A stretch of DNA of 64,000 nt, taken from NCBI RefSeq assembly GCF_001761325.1, contig NZ_CP017478.1:2873501-2937500 (forward strand), read 5' to 3'. Below the pieces are notes generated by a model, which worked only from the letters and a program-made list of their open reading frames with translations, was not told the origin of the DNA and did no database searches. The position numbers and the translations under genes were made by a program. Positions 7,776 through 17,134 of this stretch are shown here, piece after piece. Numbering within the stretch: position 1 is the stretch's first letter; each line of letters starts with the position of its first letter. Source of the stretch: Urechidicola croceus (GTDB lineage: Bacteria; Bacteroidota; Bacteroidia; Flavobacteriales; Flavobacteriaceae).

Positions 7776-8276
7776 TTACAATATTTTATGTTCAGTTACT
7801 GTAAAGAAATCATTGTCATTATTATTGATAAAATAGGTTCCTTCTTCGTTTAAATATTCAATATGTTTACCATCGATTAAAATAGCAATTCCATTTTCAG
7901 TCATTATGGTCTTAAAACTATCTTTTAATGATTTTTTATAAGTAAGAACAAAATATGAATCATAGTTTTTGTCTTTATCATTATCTAAGTAAATCCTTTT
8001 GGTAACATCAGCAGGTACAAACACTATATCTTGATTGGTTTTATATTTATCGTTTTTATCTAAGACAACATGATAATCTCTTGACTCATATACTTTGATT
8101 TTATAAGTCATGTTTTCATCGTTATTGTTCATTTTATACTTTTTAACAATCGTCGATTTAAGCATATCGTTATGTATGTCTGTATTTTCCATTTCAACTT
8201 CTTTATTATTGTTTGCATATAAATTGGTTGCTATTAATAATAAGGCTAAACTCGTAATTATTTTTATTGTTTTCAT
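7776..8276 (-). CDS. Exported hypothetical protein
   Basis: A 166-residue protein with a clear Sec signal peptide (hydrophobic core IITSLALLLIATNLYA, cleavage after YANN or similar). The mature part is rich in Asn, Asp and Lys and predicted to be mainly beta (YKIKVYESRDYHVVLD, YFVLTYKK). No recognised family and no lipobox. On the minus strand a -7 box TACCTTTG lies at 8344-8337. Probably periplasmic; function unknown. Confidence 0.6.
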   Translation of the reverse strand: MKTIKIITSLALLLIATNLYANNNKEVEMENTDIHNDMLKSTIVKKYKMNNNDENMTYKIKVYESRDYHVVLDKNDKYKTNQDIVFVPADVTKRIYLDNDKDKNYDSYFVLTYKKSLKDSFKTIMTENGIAILIDGKHIEYLNEEGTYFINNNDNDFFTVTEHKIL

Positions 8277-8519
8277 GATTTAAAATTTTTAAGATTAATA
8301 TTCAGTTTTAATAATTGTCTATTCAATTATCTGTTACAAAGGTATGGGGATACCTAAGGGTTTCTTAGCTCATATTCAAATTATCTTAACTCAAATCAAA
8401 TAGCTTGTTATAGTGTTTTCGAAATATATATGTGTTTTATGCTTGTTAATAGCGTTTAATTTTTTTCAAATGAGTTAACACAAATATTGATTGAGCAAAC
8501 CCAAATTTAATTCTAATTA

Positions 8520-8527
8520 TACATTTG
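8520..8527 (+). promoter_or_regulatory. Predicted -7 box for the SRAP-like gene
   Basis: TACATTTG matches TAnnTTTG, 34 bp before the start codon. The nearest TTG (8491-8493) leaves a 26-bp spacer, a little long. The rest of the 285-bp gap from 8277 shows nothing else that I recognise. Confidence 0.4.
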
Positions 8528-8561
8528 ATAATAAGAAATTAAATAAAAAAACAGATGAGAA

Positions 8562-9203
8562 ATGTATTATAAATTATTAAATACGGCAACTAAGAATGAT
8601 ATAGAAGAAGAGTTTAATTTACAATTTCAATTTCCAAATTTGTATAAGGTCGAAAATATTATCGAAGGTTTAAAAGAGTCAGTTTTGAGCATCATTACAA
8701 TTGAGCATAAGAATTATATATCTTATGGAATTTGGGGTCTTTTGCCAAAAAAATATAATGGAAATTGGTCAGATTTTCAAGCAGTAACAAACACTTTGAA
8801 TATTGATTTTAAGTCTTTCAAAGCCGACGCAAAATATCGAAAAATATTGAGAAGAAGAAGATGTCTTATAATTGTAACAGGATTTATAACAACAGTTTTG
8901 AAAAATGGGAAACTAGAGTATTATTATGTAAATAACATTTTCAAAAAACCATTTGCATTAGCAGGAGTTTATAATCGATTAGAAGATGGGTTTATTACTT
9001 GTTCATTAGTAACAGTAAAATCTTCACCATTTATAAGAACGATTCAAAATATTAATAATAGAATGCCATTGTTTTTGGGGAAAAAGAACCAAAATTTATG
9101 GCTTGATGAAGACACACCTCTAGAGACACTATTTGATTTAATGAAATTTCCAGAAGATTATCCGCTGACTTATCAAAAAAAGAATATTACAGTTGAGGTT
9201 TAA
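8562..9203 (+). CDS. Degenerate SRAP (YedK/HMCES-like) protein lacking catalytic residues
   Basis: A 213-residue protein with the SRAP layout: YISYGIWGLLPKKY at 52-65, RRCLIIVTGF at 99-108, PFALAGVYN at 130-138 and NNRMPLFL at 165-172. SRAP proteins crosslink to abasic sites in single-stranded DNA through Cys2. Here the start is MYY, so Cys2 is absent. The Asn of the NAR motif is aligned with Lys87, the Glu of the GF/WxEW motif with Thr110, and the His of HDRxP with Asn165. All four active residues of YedK thus appear replaced. The core fold signatures remain and the frame is intact, which argues for a changed role rather than decay. It converges with the next gene with a 3-bp overlap of stop codons. 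Confidence 0.7.
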   Translation: MYYKLLNTATKNDIEEEFNLQFQFPNLYKVENIIEGLKESVLSIITIEHKNYISYGIWGLLPKKYNGNWSDFQAVTNTLNIDFKSFKADAKYRKILRRRRCLIIVTGFITTVLKNGKLEYYYVNNIFKKPFALAGVYNRLEDGFITCSLVTVKSSPFIRTIQNINNRMPLFLGKKNQNLWLDEDTPLETLFDLMKFPEDYPLTYQKKNITVEV

Positions 9204-9210
9204 TAACCTC
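9195..9210. other. Small hairpin over convergent stop codons
   Basis: GAGGTT-TAAT-AACCTC is a perfect 6-bp stem placed exactly over the two overlapping stop codons at 9200-9203. It lacks a T-run, so it is a weak terminator candidate at best. Confidence 0.35.
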
Positions 9211-12200
9211 TTCTAATCAAACTAAAATGCCCTTTTCTGATAAATGAAGTTCCATCTTCATCTATAAATTCTACCTTGAACCAATAATCGGTTGCGGGAA
9301 GTTCTTTGCCATTATTTAAACCATTCCAGCCTTCAGAATTTGGAAGAATATTTGCTACTATTTTTCCAAATCGATCATAAATGTAAATAATAGAATTGCC
9401 ATAAAAATTAGAATTAGTTCCTTTTACATTCCAAGTGTCATTTACACCATCATTATTTGGCGTAAAATATTTTGGGTATCCAATAACAGAAACTTGAATA
9501 GGAGTGATGCCGCAATTGTTTTTATCTTGAACATAAACAGTATGAATTCCTGCTGGAACATTTTCAAAAATTGGCTCGTCTTGATAATCACCAAATTCTT
9601 CACCTAAAGAAAATTCATAATCACCAGATCCAAGATTAGAAATATCAATTGAAATACTGTTATTATCAGAGTCATCAATAATTGTAATCATTTCTTGAGT
9701 GATGGTTGCTTTTTCTGATTCATTGATTGTTATTTCTTGAGGAAAAGATTCGCATCCTAAACTTGAAATAGCAATCACTGAGTAAATACCACCTTCAGTA
9801 ACAGTTGCAGAAGCATCCGTACTTATAATAGTTCCATCTGAATCTGTCCATTCATAAGATTCTGTATGAATAGCATTTTGCGTTGTTATTGTTAAACTCG
9901 GACTTTCATTAATACAAATTACATCTTCATCGTCTAATTCAAATTGTGGTCGATCACGCACAATCAATTCAAACGAAGTTTCATCATAACAAATCGTATT
10001 TAACGGATTTTCAACGCGTACATTGATGGTTTCATTTCCTGATAGAAAAGGATTTGGTAACGGACTCGAAAGTACATTTCCTTGACTATCGGTATAAGAT
10101 ACAATCATATCTGTTTGTCCATTTAGAACGATATCTTCAATAGCAGAAGTGTCAAATGGAAACAATCCATCAATATCATCATCACATTCAATTAAATTAC
10201 CAATTGGATTTGCAACTGCTGCTGCATCTACTGAAAAGTTAATGGTAGTTTCGTCAAAACATCTACCATTGGGATCTTGAGAAAGTGTATTTTCAACTCT
10301 TACAGTAATAGTTTGTGAAGTCGTTTGAAAAGGATTTGGTAACGGACTTGGTAAGGCATCACCATTTTCAGCAACATAAAAAACATCAACATCGGTTTGA
10401 GTTCCGATAATGGTACTTTCAATAGTTGAGGTGTCAAATTCATACAATCCATCTCCATCAGGATCACACTGTTCTGGTATCGTGACAGGATTTGCCACAG
10501 GAACAGTTTCAACAGTCAAAGAAATATGTGCGCCCAATCCAAGGCAACTATTGTCCAATTGACTGTCTACACGCACATAAATATCTTGTGAATTTGGATA
10601 ACCACTATTTTCATAGTTTGAAATATCCGTAATAAAGTTTTCTTCCGCTAAAGCATCATCAACATTTCGGTAATAGGTAATGTCTAATTGTTGTCCGACA
10701 GGAAACAAGGCTTCAATTTCAGTATTCACACTGCTAAAATCAAAAGTTGCAATCCCATCAGTATCGTCATCACATTGATAAAAATTTCGTTGAAAAGAAC
10801 TTGGAATCAATGTTGTTGAAACAATTAAATTCACTTGAGAGGTTTTGTAACAACCATCAACGTTTTCAACTCTTGCCCAAATAGTATCGGTACTTACTGT
10901 TTCGTTGGTATATGTTATAGTGTTTGGAATTGGAGAGTTTCCACTTTCGGCTAATGCTAAAGTTTCGTGAAACGTAATTGTTTCGTTTAAATAATTTGCA
11001 CTTATTTTATCTATGACTTCTTCCAAATTAAATAAACTAAAACCATTATTATCATCATCGCATTGTTTGAGTTCAACTGTTGGTGTGATAGTTGGAAGTG
11101 CATTAACTACAAGATTAAAACTTGTTTTAGAATCGCAAGAGTTATTAGAATGAGAAGTATTAGTTACATTCACATAAATTGTCTCCGTGGTATTTGTGTT
11201 TTGATAGGTTGTTGGATTTAAGATTTCATCAGTATATAAATTATCTGTGAAATAAGTAATATTATAATCAGGTTGTGTTTCCCAATTTAATATTTCCTCT
11301 TCTTTTTGAGTTAAATCAATTTCAATAAATCCATCAGTATCAGTTCCAACAGTTGTATTGTCACACAAAGGCAAATCAATTATATTTAAATTGATTAATG
11401 GTGATTCAATTACTGAAATATTGAAACTCATAGAATCCTCACATGTTGGATTATTTTTATTTCGAACACTTATCACTGGATCAGCATTTGAAAATGTTAG
11501 CAATTCAAACATATCTGGATGTTCCATTGGTACATTGTCATTATAATTAGATATTCCATCATAATAGATGACTTCAAATAAATCAGGATCTTGACCATTT
11601 AAGATGTTATCTTCTAAAGTTGTTGTATCAAAAATTACAAATCCATCTTGCTCGGTATCACATAATATAATATCATCAATAGGATGTGCTATTGGAGTTT
11701 CAAAAATAATAACATCAATTTCAGATTCAGCAGTTTCTCCACCGCTAATTGCTGTTGCAGTAACTGTATAGGTTCCTGGAGAAGAAAAAATATGTGTTGG
11801 TTCTATATCTGTTGACGTATTGTCAATTCCTGATGCTGGATCACCAAAATCCCATGTAACTGAATCGACAGTTGTATTGAGGTTGAATTCTGTTGCATCG
11901 CCTAAACATATATTTTGATAAGATAAAGAAACTGTAAAATAGGACTGGATAAAAGGTGGAAGGCCTGCAACGCAATTTCTAATACCTAAATCAACTGAAT
12001 CTTCTATAAAATTACAACTCAACCCTACAGCGTTAGGATTTTCAATGCTACTTAAAAATTTACCTCCTTTAGCAGCATAAATTTTATTATTTGGTGCAAG
12101 TTGTAGGCTAAACGCAACACCATAGTAGTTAGTTATTAATACTTCAGAAGCTGCTATATTTGATGCATCAAGATTATATTGTAGTATATATGTAAATGCA

Positions 12201-13048
12201 GTACTTGAGGAATAATTGTCATAACCAGCAATATAAAGTCTTTTTCCTGAAGGCGAAAATTCTATTCCATAATTATATTTCCGAGAAGAAATTTGAAGTA
12301 AATTACTTACGACTCCAGTTTGGTTGTCAAAATCAAATAAATGTGTACCAATTTCACCATTATTAATTCCTAATTTATTTCCAGTAGGAGATATTTTTAA
12401 TTGACCTGTTGCACTACCAGAACCAGTAATGTCAGGAGGAGGTAACATTAATGATGTAGTACTTTCAACAGGTACTGAATTTATTCCAGATGAAGTAATT
12501 AAAAATGAATTAAACTTGTTACTTTCCCATGGATGTGCAATAACCCAAATATCTACTTCGTTTTGATGGTGTACCGCTGTAACTTGTTCAGTACACTGTG
12601 GTATTAAATTTATATTTTTAACATTTGTAATAGCTCCTAACCCTCCATCTAAAGTTAAATCAACTTCAGAATAATTTAACCCTTTAGTACCTCCTTGTTT
12701 GTCCGTTGTGAAAATATAATAGAGATTAGGATCATTAGGTTTGGGTATTATAATTGCGGATTGTGTACTGTCACTATTTCCTAATAAATCTGTTCCATTC
12801 AACATTACTTGATGATTGCGATTCCAAACTGTAATACCATCGGAATAAAAAAGTAAATTACCATTTGCATCTGAAATCGAAGTGCATCCTTCTCTGGTAT
12901 TTAACTGCCCATCAGTTAATGACACAGGAACTCCACTATTAAAATCTACACCTGCGTTTTCACCAAAGTACCAAATATTGGCTTCTTTTTGGGAGTATAA
13001 AACAAACGAAATAAGAAGAAAAGTATAAAGTATTAATTGTTTTTTCAT
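9200..13048 (-). CDS. Giant T9SS type B sorted surface protein with PKD and repeated Asp-rich modules
   Basis: ATG 13048 gives a 1282-residue protein with a signal peptide (KKQLILYTFLLISFVLYSQ); a longer reading would run into the comM gene. Order: residues 20-370 form a beta-propeller-like region starting NIWYFGENAGVDFNSG; a PKD domain follows (VTWDFGDP, PTHIFSSPGTYTVT). Then come six modules of about 90-100 residues, each with a CDxDxDG-FD core. The C-terminus has YFTPNNDGVNDTW, IYIYDRFGKIV and GKELPATDYWFKVEF, the gliding-motility/type B T9SS sorting domain. It should be secreted by T9SS and attached to the surface. Adhesin-like role is inference. Confidence 0.88.
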   Translation of the reverse strand: MKKQLILYTFLLISFVLYSQKEANIWYFGENAGVDFNSGVPVSLTDGQLNTREGCTSISDANGNLLFYSDGITVWNRNHQVMLNGTDLLGNSDSTQSAIIIPKPNDPNLYYIFTTDKQGGTKGLNYSEVDLTLDGGLGAITNVKNINLIPQCTEQVTAVHHQNEVDIWVIAHPWESNKFNSFLITSSGINSVPVESTTSLMLPPPDITGSGSATGQLKISPTGNKLGINNGEIGTHLFDFDNQTGVVSNLLQISSRKYNYGIEFSPSGKRLYIAGYDNYSSSTAFTYILQYNLDASNIAASEVLITNYYGVAFSLQLAPNNKIYAAKGGKFLSSIENPNAVGLSCNFIEDSVDLGIRNCVAGLPPFIQSYFTVSLSYQNICLGDATEFNLNTTVDSVTWDFGDPASGIDNTSTDIEPTHIFSSPGTYTVTATAISGGETAESEIDVIIFETPIAHPIDDIILCDTEQDGFVIFDTTTLEDNILNGQDPDLFEVIYYDGISNYNDNVPMEHPDMFELLTFSNADPVISVRNKNNPTCEDSMSFNISVIESPLINLNIIDLPLCDNTTVGTDTDGFIEIDLTQKEEEILNWETQPDYNITYFTDNLYTDEILNPTTYQNTNTTETIYVNVTNTSHSNNSCDSKTSFNLVVNALPTITPTVELKQCDDDNNGFSLFNLEEVIDKISANYLNETITFHETLALAESGNSPIPNTITYTNETVSTDTIWARVENVDGCYKTSQVNLIVSTTLIPSSFQRNFYQCDDDTDGIATFDFSSVNTEIEALFPVGQQLDITYYRNVDDALAEENFITDISNYENSGYPNSQDIYVRVDSQLDNSCLGLGAHISLTVETVPVANPVTIPEQCDPDGDGLYEFDTSTIESTIIGTQTDVDVFYVAENGDALPSPLPNPFQTTSQTITVRVENTLSQDPNGRCFDETTINFSVDAAAVANPIGNLIECDDDIDGLFPFDTSAIEDIVLNGQTDMIVSYTDSQGNVLSSPLPNPFLSGNETINVRVENPLNTICYDETSFELIVRDRPQFELDDEDVICINESPSLTITTQNAIHTESYEWTDSDGTIISTDASATVTEGGIYSVIAISSLGCESFPQEITINESEKATITQEMITIIDDSDNNSISIDISNLGSGDYEFSLGEEFGDYQDEPIFENVPAGIHTVYVQDKNNCGITPIQVSVIGYPKYFTPNNDGVNDTWNVKGTNSNFYGNSIIYIYDRFGKIVANILPNSEGWNGLNNGKELPATDYWFKVEFIDEDGTSFIRKGHFSLIRRGY

Positions 13049-13067
13049 AGACTGTAAATATAAAAAA

Positions 13068-14606
13068 TTATCCCAACCAACCTTCACGGTCAAGGCTACG
13101 ATATTGAATGGCTTCAGCAATATGATTTGGTGAGATATGTTCACTAGCATCTAAATCGGCTATGGTACGTGATACTTTTAGAATTCTATCGTATGCACGA
13201 GCAGATAAATTAAGTCGTTCCATGGCATTTTTTAACAATGATTTTGATTCTTCATTTAATGCGCAGTATTTACGAATTTGTTTTACATTCATTTGAGCAT
13301 TGTAATGCACAGCATCATTATCTTCAAAGCGTTTTGATTGAAACTCACGTGCTTTTGTTACTCGCTCACGAATAGTAGCACTTGGCTCACCTCTTCTTTC
13401 TTCGGTTAGTTTTTCAAAAGGTACAGGCTGCACTTCAATATGAATATCAATTCGGTCGAGTAGTGGTCCAGAAATTTTGCTCATATATCTATTCATTTCG
13501 GCTGGAGAAGAAGAAATAGCATTTGGATCATCAGAAAAATAACCACTAGGAGATGGATTCATACTCGCTACCAGCATAAAACTACTTGGATACGTAACTG
13601 TAAACCGTGCTCTTGAAATAGTAACTTCTCTATCTTCTAACGGTTGACGCATTACTTCAAGAACTTCACGTTTAAATTCTGGTAGTTCATCCAAAAACAA
13701 AACACCATTATGAGATAAGGATATTTCTCCAGGTTGAGGATAACTACCGCCTCCAACAAGCGCAACATTTGAAATTGTATGGTGCGGACTACGAAAAGGT
13801 CTGCTATTCATCAATCCACTATTTTCTTTTATTTTTCCAACGACACTATGAATTTTAGTAGTTTCTAACGCTTCATTTAGAGTCATTGGCGGTAATATTG
13901 TTGGCAATCTTTTAGCAAGCATTGTTTTTCCGCTTCCAGGTGGCCCAATTAAAATGACATTGTGTCCACCGGCAGCAGCAATTTCCATACATCTTTTTAT
14001 AGATTCTTGACCTTTAACATCTGCAAAATCAAATTCTGGATTTTCTAAATTCTCGTAAAACTCTTTTCGTGTATCAATAACTAAAGGTTTTAAAGTTGAA
14101 TTTCCTTCAAAAAAATCAATCACTTCTTTGATGTTTTCAACTCCATATACATCCAAATCACTAACAATTGCTGCTTCTTTGACATTTTGTTTTGGTAAAA
14201 TGAAACCTTTAAAACCTTCTTCACGTGCTTTAATTGCAATTGGTAAAGCACCTTTGATAGGTTGTAAACTTCCGTCAAGTGAAAGTTCACCCATGATAAT
14301 GTATTTATCAATCTCATCTGCTTTGATTTGATTGGATGCTGCTAGTATTCCAAGGGCTAATGTGAGGTCATATGCACTCCCTTCTTTTCTCAAATCGGCT
14401 GGAGCCATATTGATGGTTATTTTTTTACCAGGAAGTTTGTAGCCGTTATTATTAAGAGCTGCAGAAATACGATAAGAACTTTCTTTAATTGCATTGTCTG
14501 GAAGTCCAACAAGGTGATAACCTATCCCTTTATCAATATTTACTTCCACGGTTATAGTAGTGGCTTCAACACCAAATACGGCGCTGCCAAACACTTTTAC
14601 TAGCAT
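13068..14606 (-). CDS. comM: YifB/ComM family Mg-chelatase-like AAA+ ATPase
   Basis: A 512-residue cytoplasmic protein. The N-terminal ChlI domain (MLVKVFGSAVFGVEA, residues 1-170) is followed by the Mg-chelatase AAA+ core with Walker A GPPGSGKT at 221-228 and Walker B GVLFLDELPEF, then the C-terminal domain ending LDREGWLG. ComM is known as a hexameric helicase that promotes branch migration during natural transformation. Length and motif order are complete. It stands 19 bp upstream of the giant T9SS protein gene, in the same direction. Confidence 0.93.
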   Translation of the reverse strand: MLVKVFGSAVFGVEATTITVEVNIDKGIGYHLVGLPDNAIKESSYRISAALNNNGYKLPGKKITINMAPADLRKEGSAYDLTLALGILAASNQIKADEIDKYIIMGELSLDGSLQPIKGALPIAIKAREEGFKGFILPKQNVKEAAIVSDLDVYGVENIKEVIDFFEGNSTLKPLVIDTRKEFYENLENPEFDFADVKGQESIKRCMEIAAAGGHNVILIGPPGSGKTMLAKRLPTILPPMTLNEALETTKIHSVVGKIKENSGLMNSRPFRSPHHTISNVALVGGGSYPQPGEISLSHNGVLFLDELPEFKREVLEVMRQPLEDREVTISRARFTVTYPSSFMLVASMNPSPSGYFSDDPNAISSSPAEMNRYMSKISGPLLDRIDIHIEVQPVPFEKLTEERRGEPSATIRERVTKAREFQSKRFEDNDAVHYNAQMNVKQIRKYCALNEESKSLLKNAMERLNLSARAYDRILKVSRTIADLDASEHISPNHIAEAIQYRSLDREGWLG

Positions 14607-14731
14607 ATTTTTTTAATTTTTATAAAAATAATAAAAATCCTTGGTTTTGAAATTACTATAACTAAAATAAGTAGTGAATCCTAAAATTGCTGTAGTTTGA
14701 AAGCTAATTTTATGGTCAATATAATGTAATG

Positions 14732-15076
14732 TTACTTGTTAGTTTTTGCATAATTTTCAACAACATAATCTCCCCAATTTGCAATAGAATTTAAAAGAGG
14801 AATAAGAGTTTTTCCAAATTTGGTTAATGAATACTCAACCTTTAAAGGTGGTTTTGTAGTATAAACTTTTCTGTTAACTACACCATCTTCTTCAAGAGTT
14901 TTTAATTGAAGACTTAATGTTCGTTCTGTAACTCCATCAATTTTCTTTCTTAACTCATTATATCGTAGAGGTTTTTCTATTAAATGAAATAAAATTACTG
15001 TTTTCCATTTTCCACCAATAATACCCATTGTAACACTTGTACAGCATGGGTATTTCTTTCCATTTATTAAATACAT
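14732..15076 (-). CDS. HxlR-family transcriptional regulator
   Basis: A 114-residue winged-helix protein with the HxlR signature: GGKWKTVILFHL at 21-32, RYNELRKKIDGVTERTLSLQLKTLEEDGVV as recognition helix and wing, and GKTLIPLLNSIANWG at the end. Two adjacent cysteines (C11, C12) precede the HTH, as in redox or electrophile-sensing members. It is divergent from an MDR oxidoreductase, the usual arrangement for an HxlR regulator controlling a detoxifying reductase. Thiol-based sensing is inference. Confidence 0.9.
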   Translation of the reverse strand: MYLINGKKYPCCTSVTMGIIGGKWKTVILFHLIEKPLRYNELRKKIDGVTERTLSLQLKTLEEDGVVNRKVYTTKPPLKVEYSLTKFGKTLIPLLNSIANWGDYVVENYAKTNK

Positions 15077-15121
15077 ATTTTATTTTTTAATAAAAAGGGT
15101 AACTATCCTTTTTGACCGTTA

Positions 15122-15170
15122 TTGTGTATATACAAAACTATACTTAATTTTGCTACTATAAAAATTATAG
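15122..15170. promoter_or_regulatory. Divergent promoter region with palindromic operator (HxlR / MDR)
   Basis: For the plus gene, TTG (15122-15124), a 20-bp spacer and TAATTTTG (15145-15152) match the flavobacterial promoter consensus. CTATAA-AAA-TTATAG (15156-15170) is a perfect dyad at the predicted start of transcription. TGTATATACA (15125-15134) is a second palindrome in the spacer. A minus-strand -7 box TAGTTTTG (15140-15133) for the HxlR gene overlaps it. Confidence 0.6.
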
Positions 15171-15198
15171 TTAAAAAAAGGAATATAAAAGAATAATT

Positions 15199-16212
15199 AT
15201 GAAAGCAATAGGATTTAAAAAATCATTACCAATAACAGAAAAGGAAAGTTTTATTGAGTTTGATATTGAAAAACCAATTCCAATGGGATATGACTTACTA
15301 GTAAAAATAGTTGCAATATCTGTAAATCCTGTAGATTTTAAAATAAGACAAAGTGCAGCAAAAGATATTGTATTAGATACTCCAAAAATAATTGGTTGGG
15401 ATGCCGTTGGTATTGTAGAGTCTTTAGGGGATAAAACTTCTAGATTCAAAGTTGGTGACGAAGTGTATTATGCTGGTGACATAACACGAAATGGAAGTAA
15501 TGCAGAATACCAATTGATTGATGAACGCATTGTTGGACATAAACCTAAAAACTTAAGTATACCTGAAGCTGCTGCTATTCCATTAACTGGATTGACAGCT
15601 TATGAATCACTTTTTGATCGTATCAAAGTGGATTCAGAAAGGGATAAAGGAAAAACAGTTTTAATTTTGGCGGGTGCTGGAGGTGTTGGTTCTATCGCAA
15701 TTCAATTAGCAAAAAAAATAGGAAACCTTACTGTCATTGCTACTGCTTCTAGACCAGATTCTGTAAAATGGTGTAAAGATATGGGAGCTGATTATGTGGT
15801 GAATCATTATAATTTAAAAGAAGAATTAGAAAAAATAGGACATAGCCAAGTAAATTATATTTTGGATTTTGTGGATTTAGAGGGATATTGGGAAACCATA
15901 GCAGAAATCATCAAACCACAAGGTCATATTGTTTCAATAACGGCTAGTAGCAATCCATTAAATCTAAATATCTTAAAAGCAAAGAGTGTTACTTTTTCAT
16001 GGGAGTTAATGTACACTCGTTCTATGTATACTACCGATGACATTGAAAGACAACATGAAATTCTAAATCAAATTGCTAGTTTATTAGATGATGGAATAAT
16101 TAAATCTACTTTAACTACTACTTTGAAAGGGTTTACAGTTGAGAATTTAAAAGAAGCGCACAGAATGCAAGAATCAGGAAAAACTATTGGAAAAACGGTT
16201 ATTCAGTTTTAG
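15199..16212 (+). CDS. Zinc-binding-dehydrogenase-family (MDR) quinone oxidoreductase-like protein
   Basis: A 337-residue medium-chain dehydrogenase/reductase. The N-terminal GroES-like part has VAISVNPVDFKIRQS and GWDAVGIVESLGDKTSRFKVGDEVYYAG. The NADPH-binding motif is AGAGGVGSIAIQLAKK at about 157-172, and the C-terminus is GKTIGKTVIQF. The structural and catalytic zinc cysteines of true alcohol dehydrogenases are not seen, which fits the zinc-independent quinone/enone reductase branch. Regulated most likely by the divergent HxlR repressor through the dyad at 15156-15170. Confidence 0.85.
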   Translation: MKAIGFKKSLPITEKESFIEFDIEKPIPMGYDLLVKIVAISVNPVDFKIRQSAAKDIVLDTPKIIGWDAVGIVESLGDKTSRFKVGDEVYYAGDITRNGSNAEYQLIDERIVGHKPKNLSIPEAAAIPLTGLTAYESLFDRIKVDSERDKGKTVLILAGAGGVGSIAIQLAKKIGNLTVIATASRPDSVKWCKDMGADYVVNHYNLKEELEKIGHSQVNYILDFVDLEGYWETIAEIIKPQGHIVSITASSNPLNLNILKAKSVTFSWELMYTRSMYTTDDIERQHEILNQIASLLDDGIIKSTLTTTLKGFTVENLKEAHRMQESGKTIGKTVIQF

Positions 16213-16238
16213 AAAAATTACACAAACAAATTATATTG

Positions 16239-16276
16239 ATAGCGATTTAGGTTTTTACTTAAATCGCTATTTTTTA
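16239..16276 (+). terminator. Terminator after the MDR oxidoreductase gene
   Basis: ATAGCGATTTA / TAAATCGCTAT stem with a 10-base loop followed by TTTTTT. The T-run touches the stop codon of the convergent gene. Confidence 0.8.
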
Positions 16277-17095
16277 GTTTACAATTGGGTTTATTGAGAA
16301 TACATCTATTTTAGATTTTCTATAATTACGAGTTCTCTTCATTACGGCTATACCGTTATGTGATCCTTCTCGATTTGTATTACCTTCTATTGTTTCAATA
16401 ATATCATTATCAATATGTGTTATGATACCTGTATGGAACCAGTCGTATTTTGATTTTTGAATTAAAAAAACATCTCCAGGTTTCATGATATTAGGATTTT
16501 TACGAATTTGTGTATATCTACTTAGCAGCCCTTTTTCAAGTCCTGTAGTTCCAGCAGTATCGCAACTGTAAGTCCATGGCATTAATTTAGTTAGACTTTT
16601 TCCTTGTTTTGAACAAGCTTGATCTATAATTGTCTGTACAAAGCCCATACACCAAAACCATTCACTACCTTGATGTCCATCCATATAACTTCGAACCCAA
16701 GGACCACTATTTGATTCTCCTTTAATTACCAACTCTAAAGGATGACTTTTAACGTGATTCTCAGCACTTTCCAATACTAAATCTCTGAGGTTGTTACTCC
16801 TTAAAGGTTTTTCAAATGCGTACTTCATATCTGAGCAGAGAATTGAAAATAATTTTTGTGTAATTATTCCATCTGTTGGTACATTTATTGATTCTTGAAA
16901 ATTTTTGACTGCTTTTTCAGTGGCTTTACCAAAATCACCATCAATTGCAGTTGCTGAAGCTACATGTGGATTTTGAATTGAAAATAATGTAAGCCACGAT
17001 TGGATTTTTCTAACATCAGCTCTATTATTTAACGCGCCATTTTTTTGTTGACTATTTTTTATAGTCATTTCTTTTTTATAAGTATCTTTTTTCAT
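16274..17095 (-). CDS. Peptidoglycan-binding and CHAP/NlpC-like amidase protein
   Basis: A 273-residue protein. Residues 25-90 look like a peptidoglycan-binding PG_binding_1 domain (VRKIQSWL, DGDFGKATEKAVKNFQESINVPTDGIIT). The C-terminal half resembles a Cys-His peptidase: WFWCMGFV with Cys149, then FLIQKSKYDWFHTGII with His221, and an IEGNTN segment with Glu237/Asn239. This Cys-His-polar order fits CHAP-like amidases acting on peptidoglycan. There is no signal peptide or membrane segment, so the protein would stay inside the cell unless released by another route. Assignment of the catalytic residues is by motif position. Confidence 0.7.
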   Translation of the reverse strand: MKKDTYKKEMTIKNSQQKNGALNNRADVRKIQSWLTLFSIQNPHVASATAIDGDFGKATEKAVKNFQESINVPTDGIITQKLFSILCSDMKYAFEKPLRSNNLRDLVLESAENHVKSHPLELVIKGESNSGPWVRSYMDGHQGSEWFWCMGFVQTIIDQACSKQGKSLTKLMPWTYSCDTAGTTGLEKGLLSRYTQIRKNPNIMKPGDVFLIQKSKYDWFHTGIITHIDNDIIETIEGNTNREGSHNGIAVMKRTRNYRKSKIDVFSINPIVN

Positions 17096-17134
17096 GACTA
17101 ATGATTTTAAGTGAGTAGTTACAGAAGGTTAAAC

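Noticed and set aside
11358-11546. Small plus-strand open frames inside the giant T9SS gene and in the VCBS genes
   Set aside because: They are antisense to long, well-supported coding regions with repeated Asp codons and show no family, signal or start context.
13049-13150. N-terminal extension of the giant T9SS protein
   Set aside because: It overlaps the 3' end of comM and precedes a clean signal peptide at ATG 13048.
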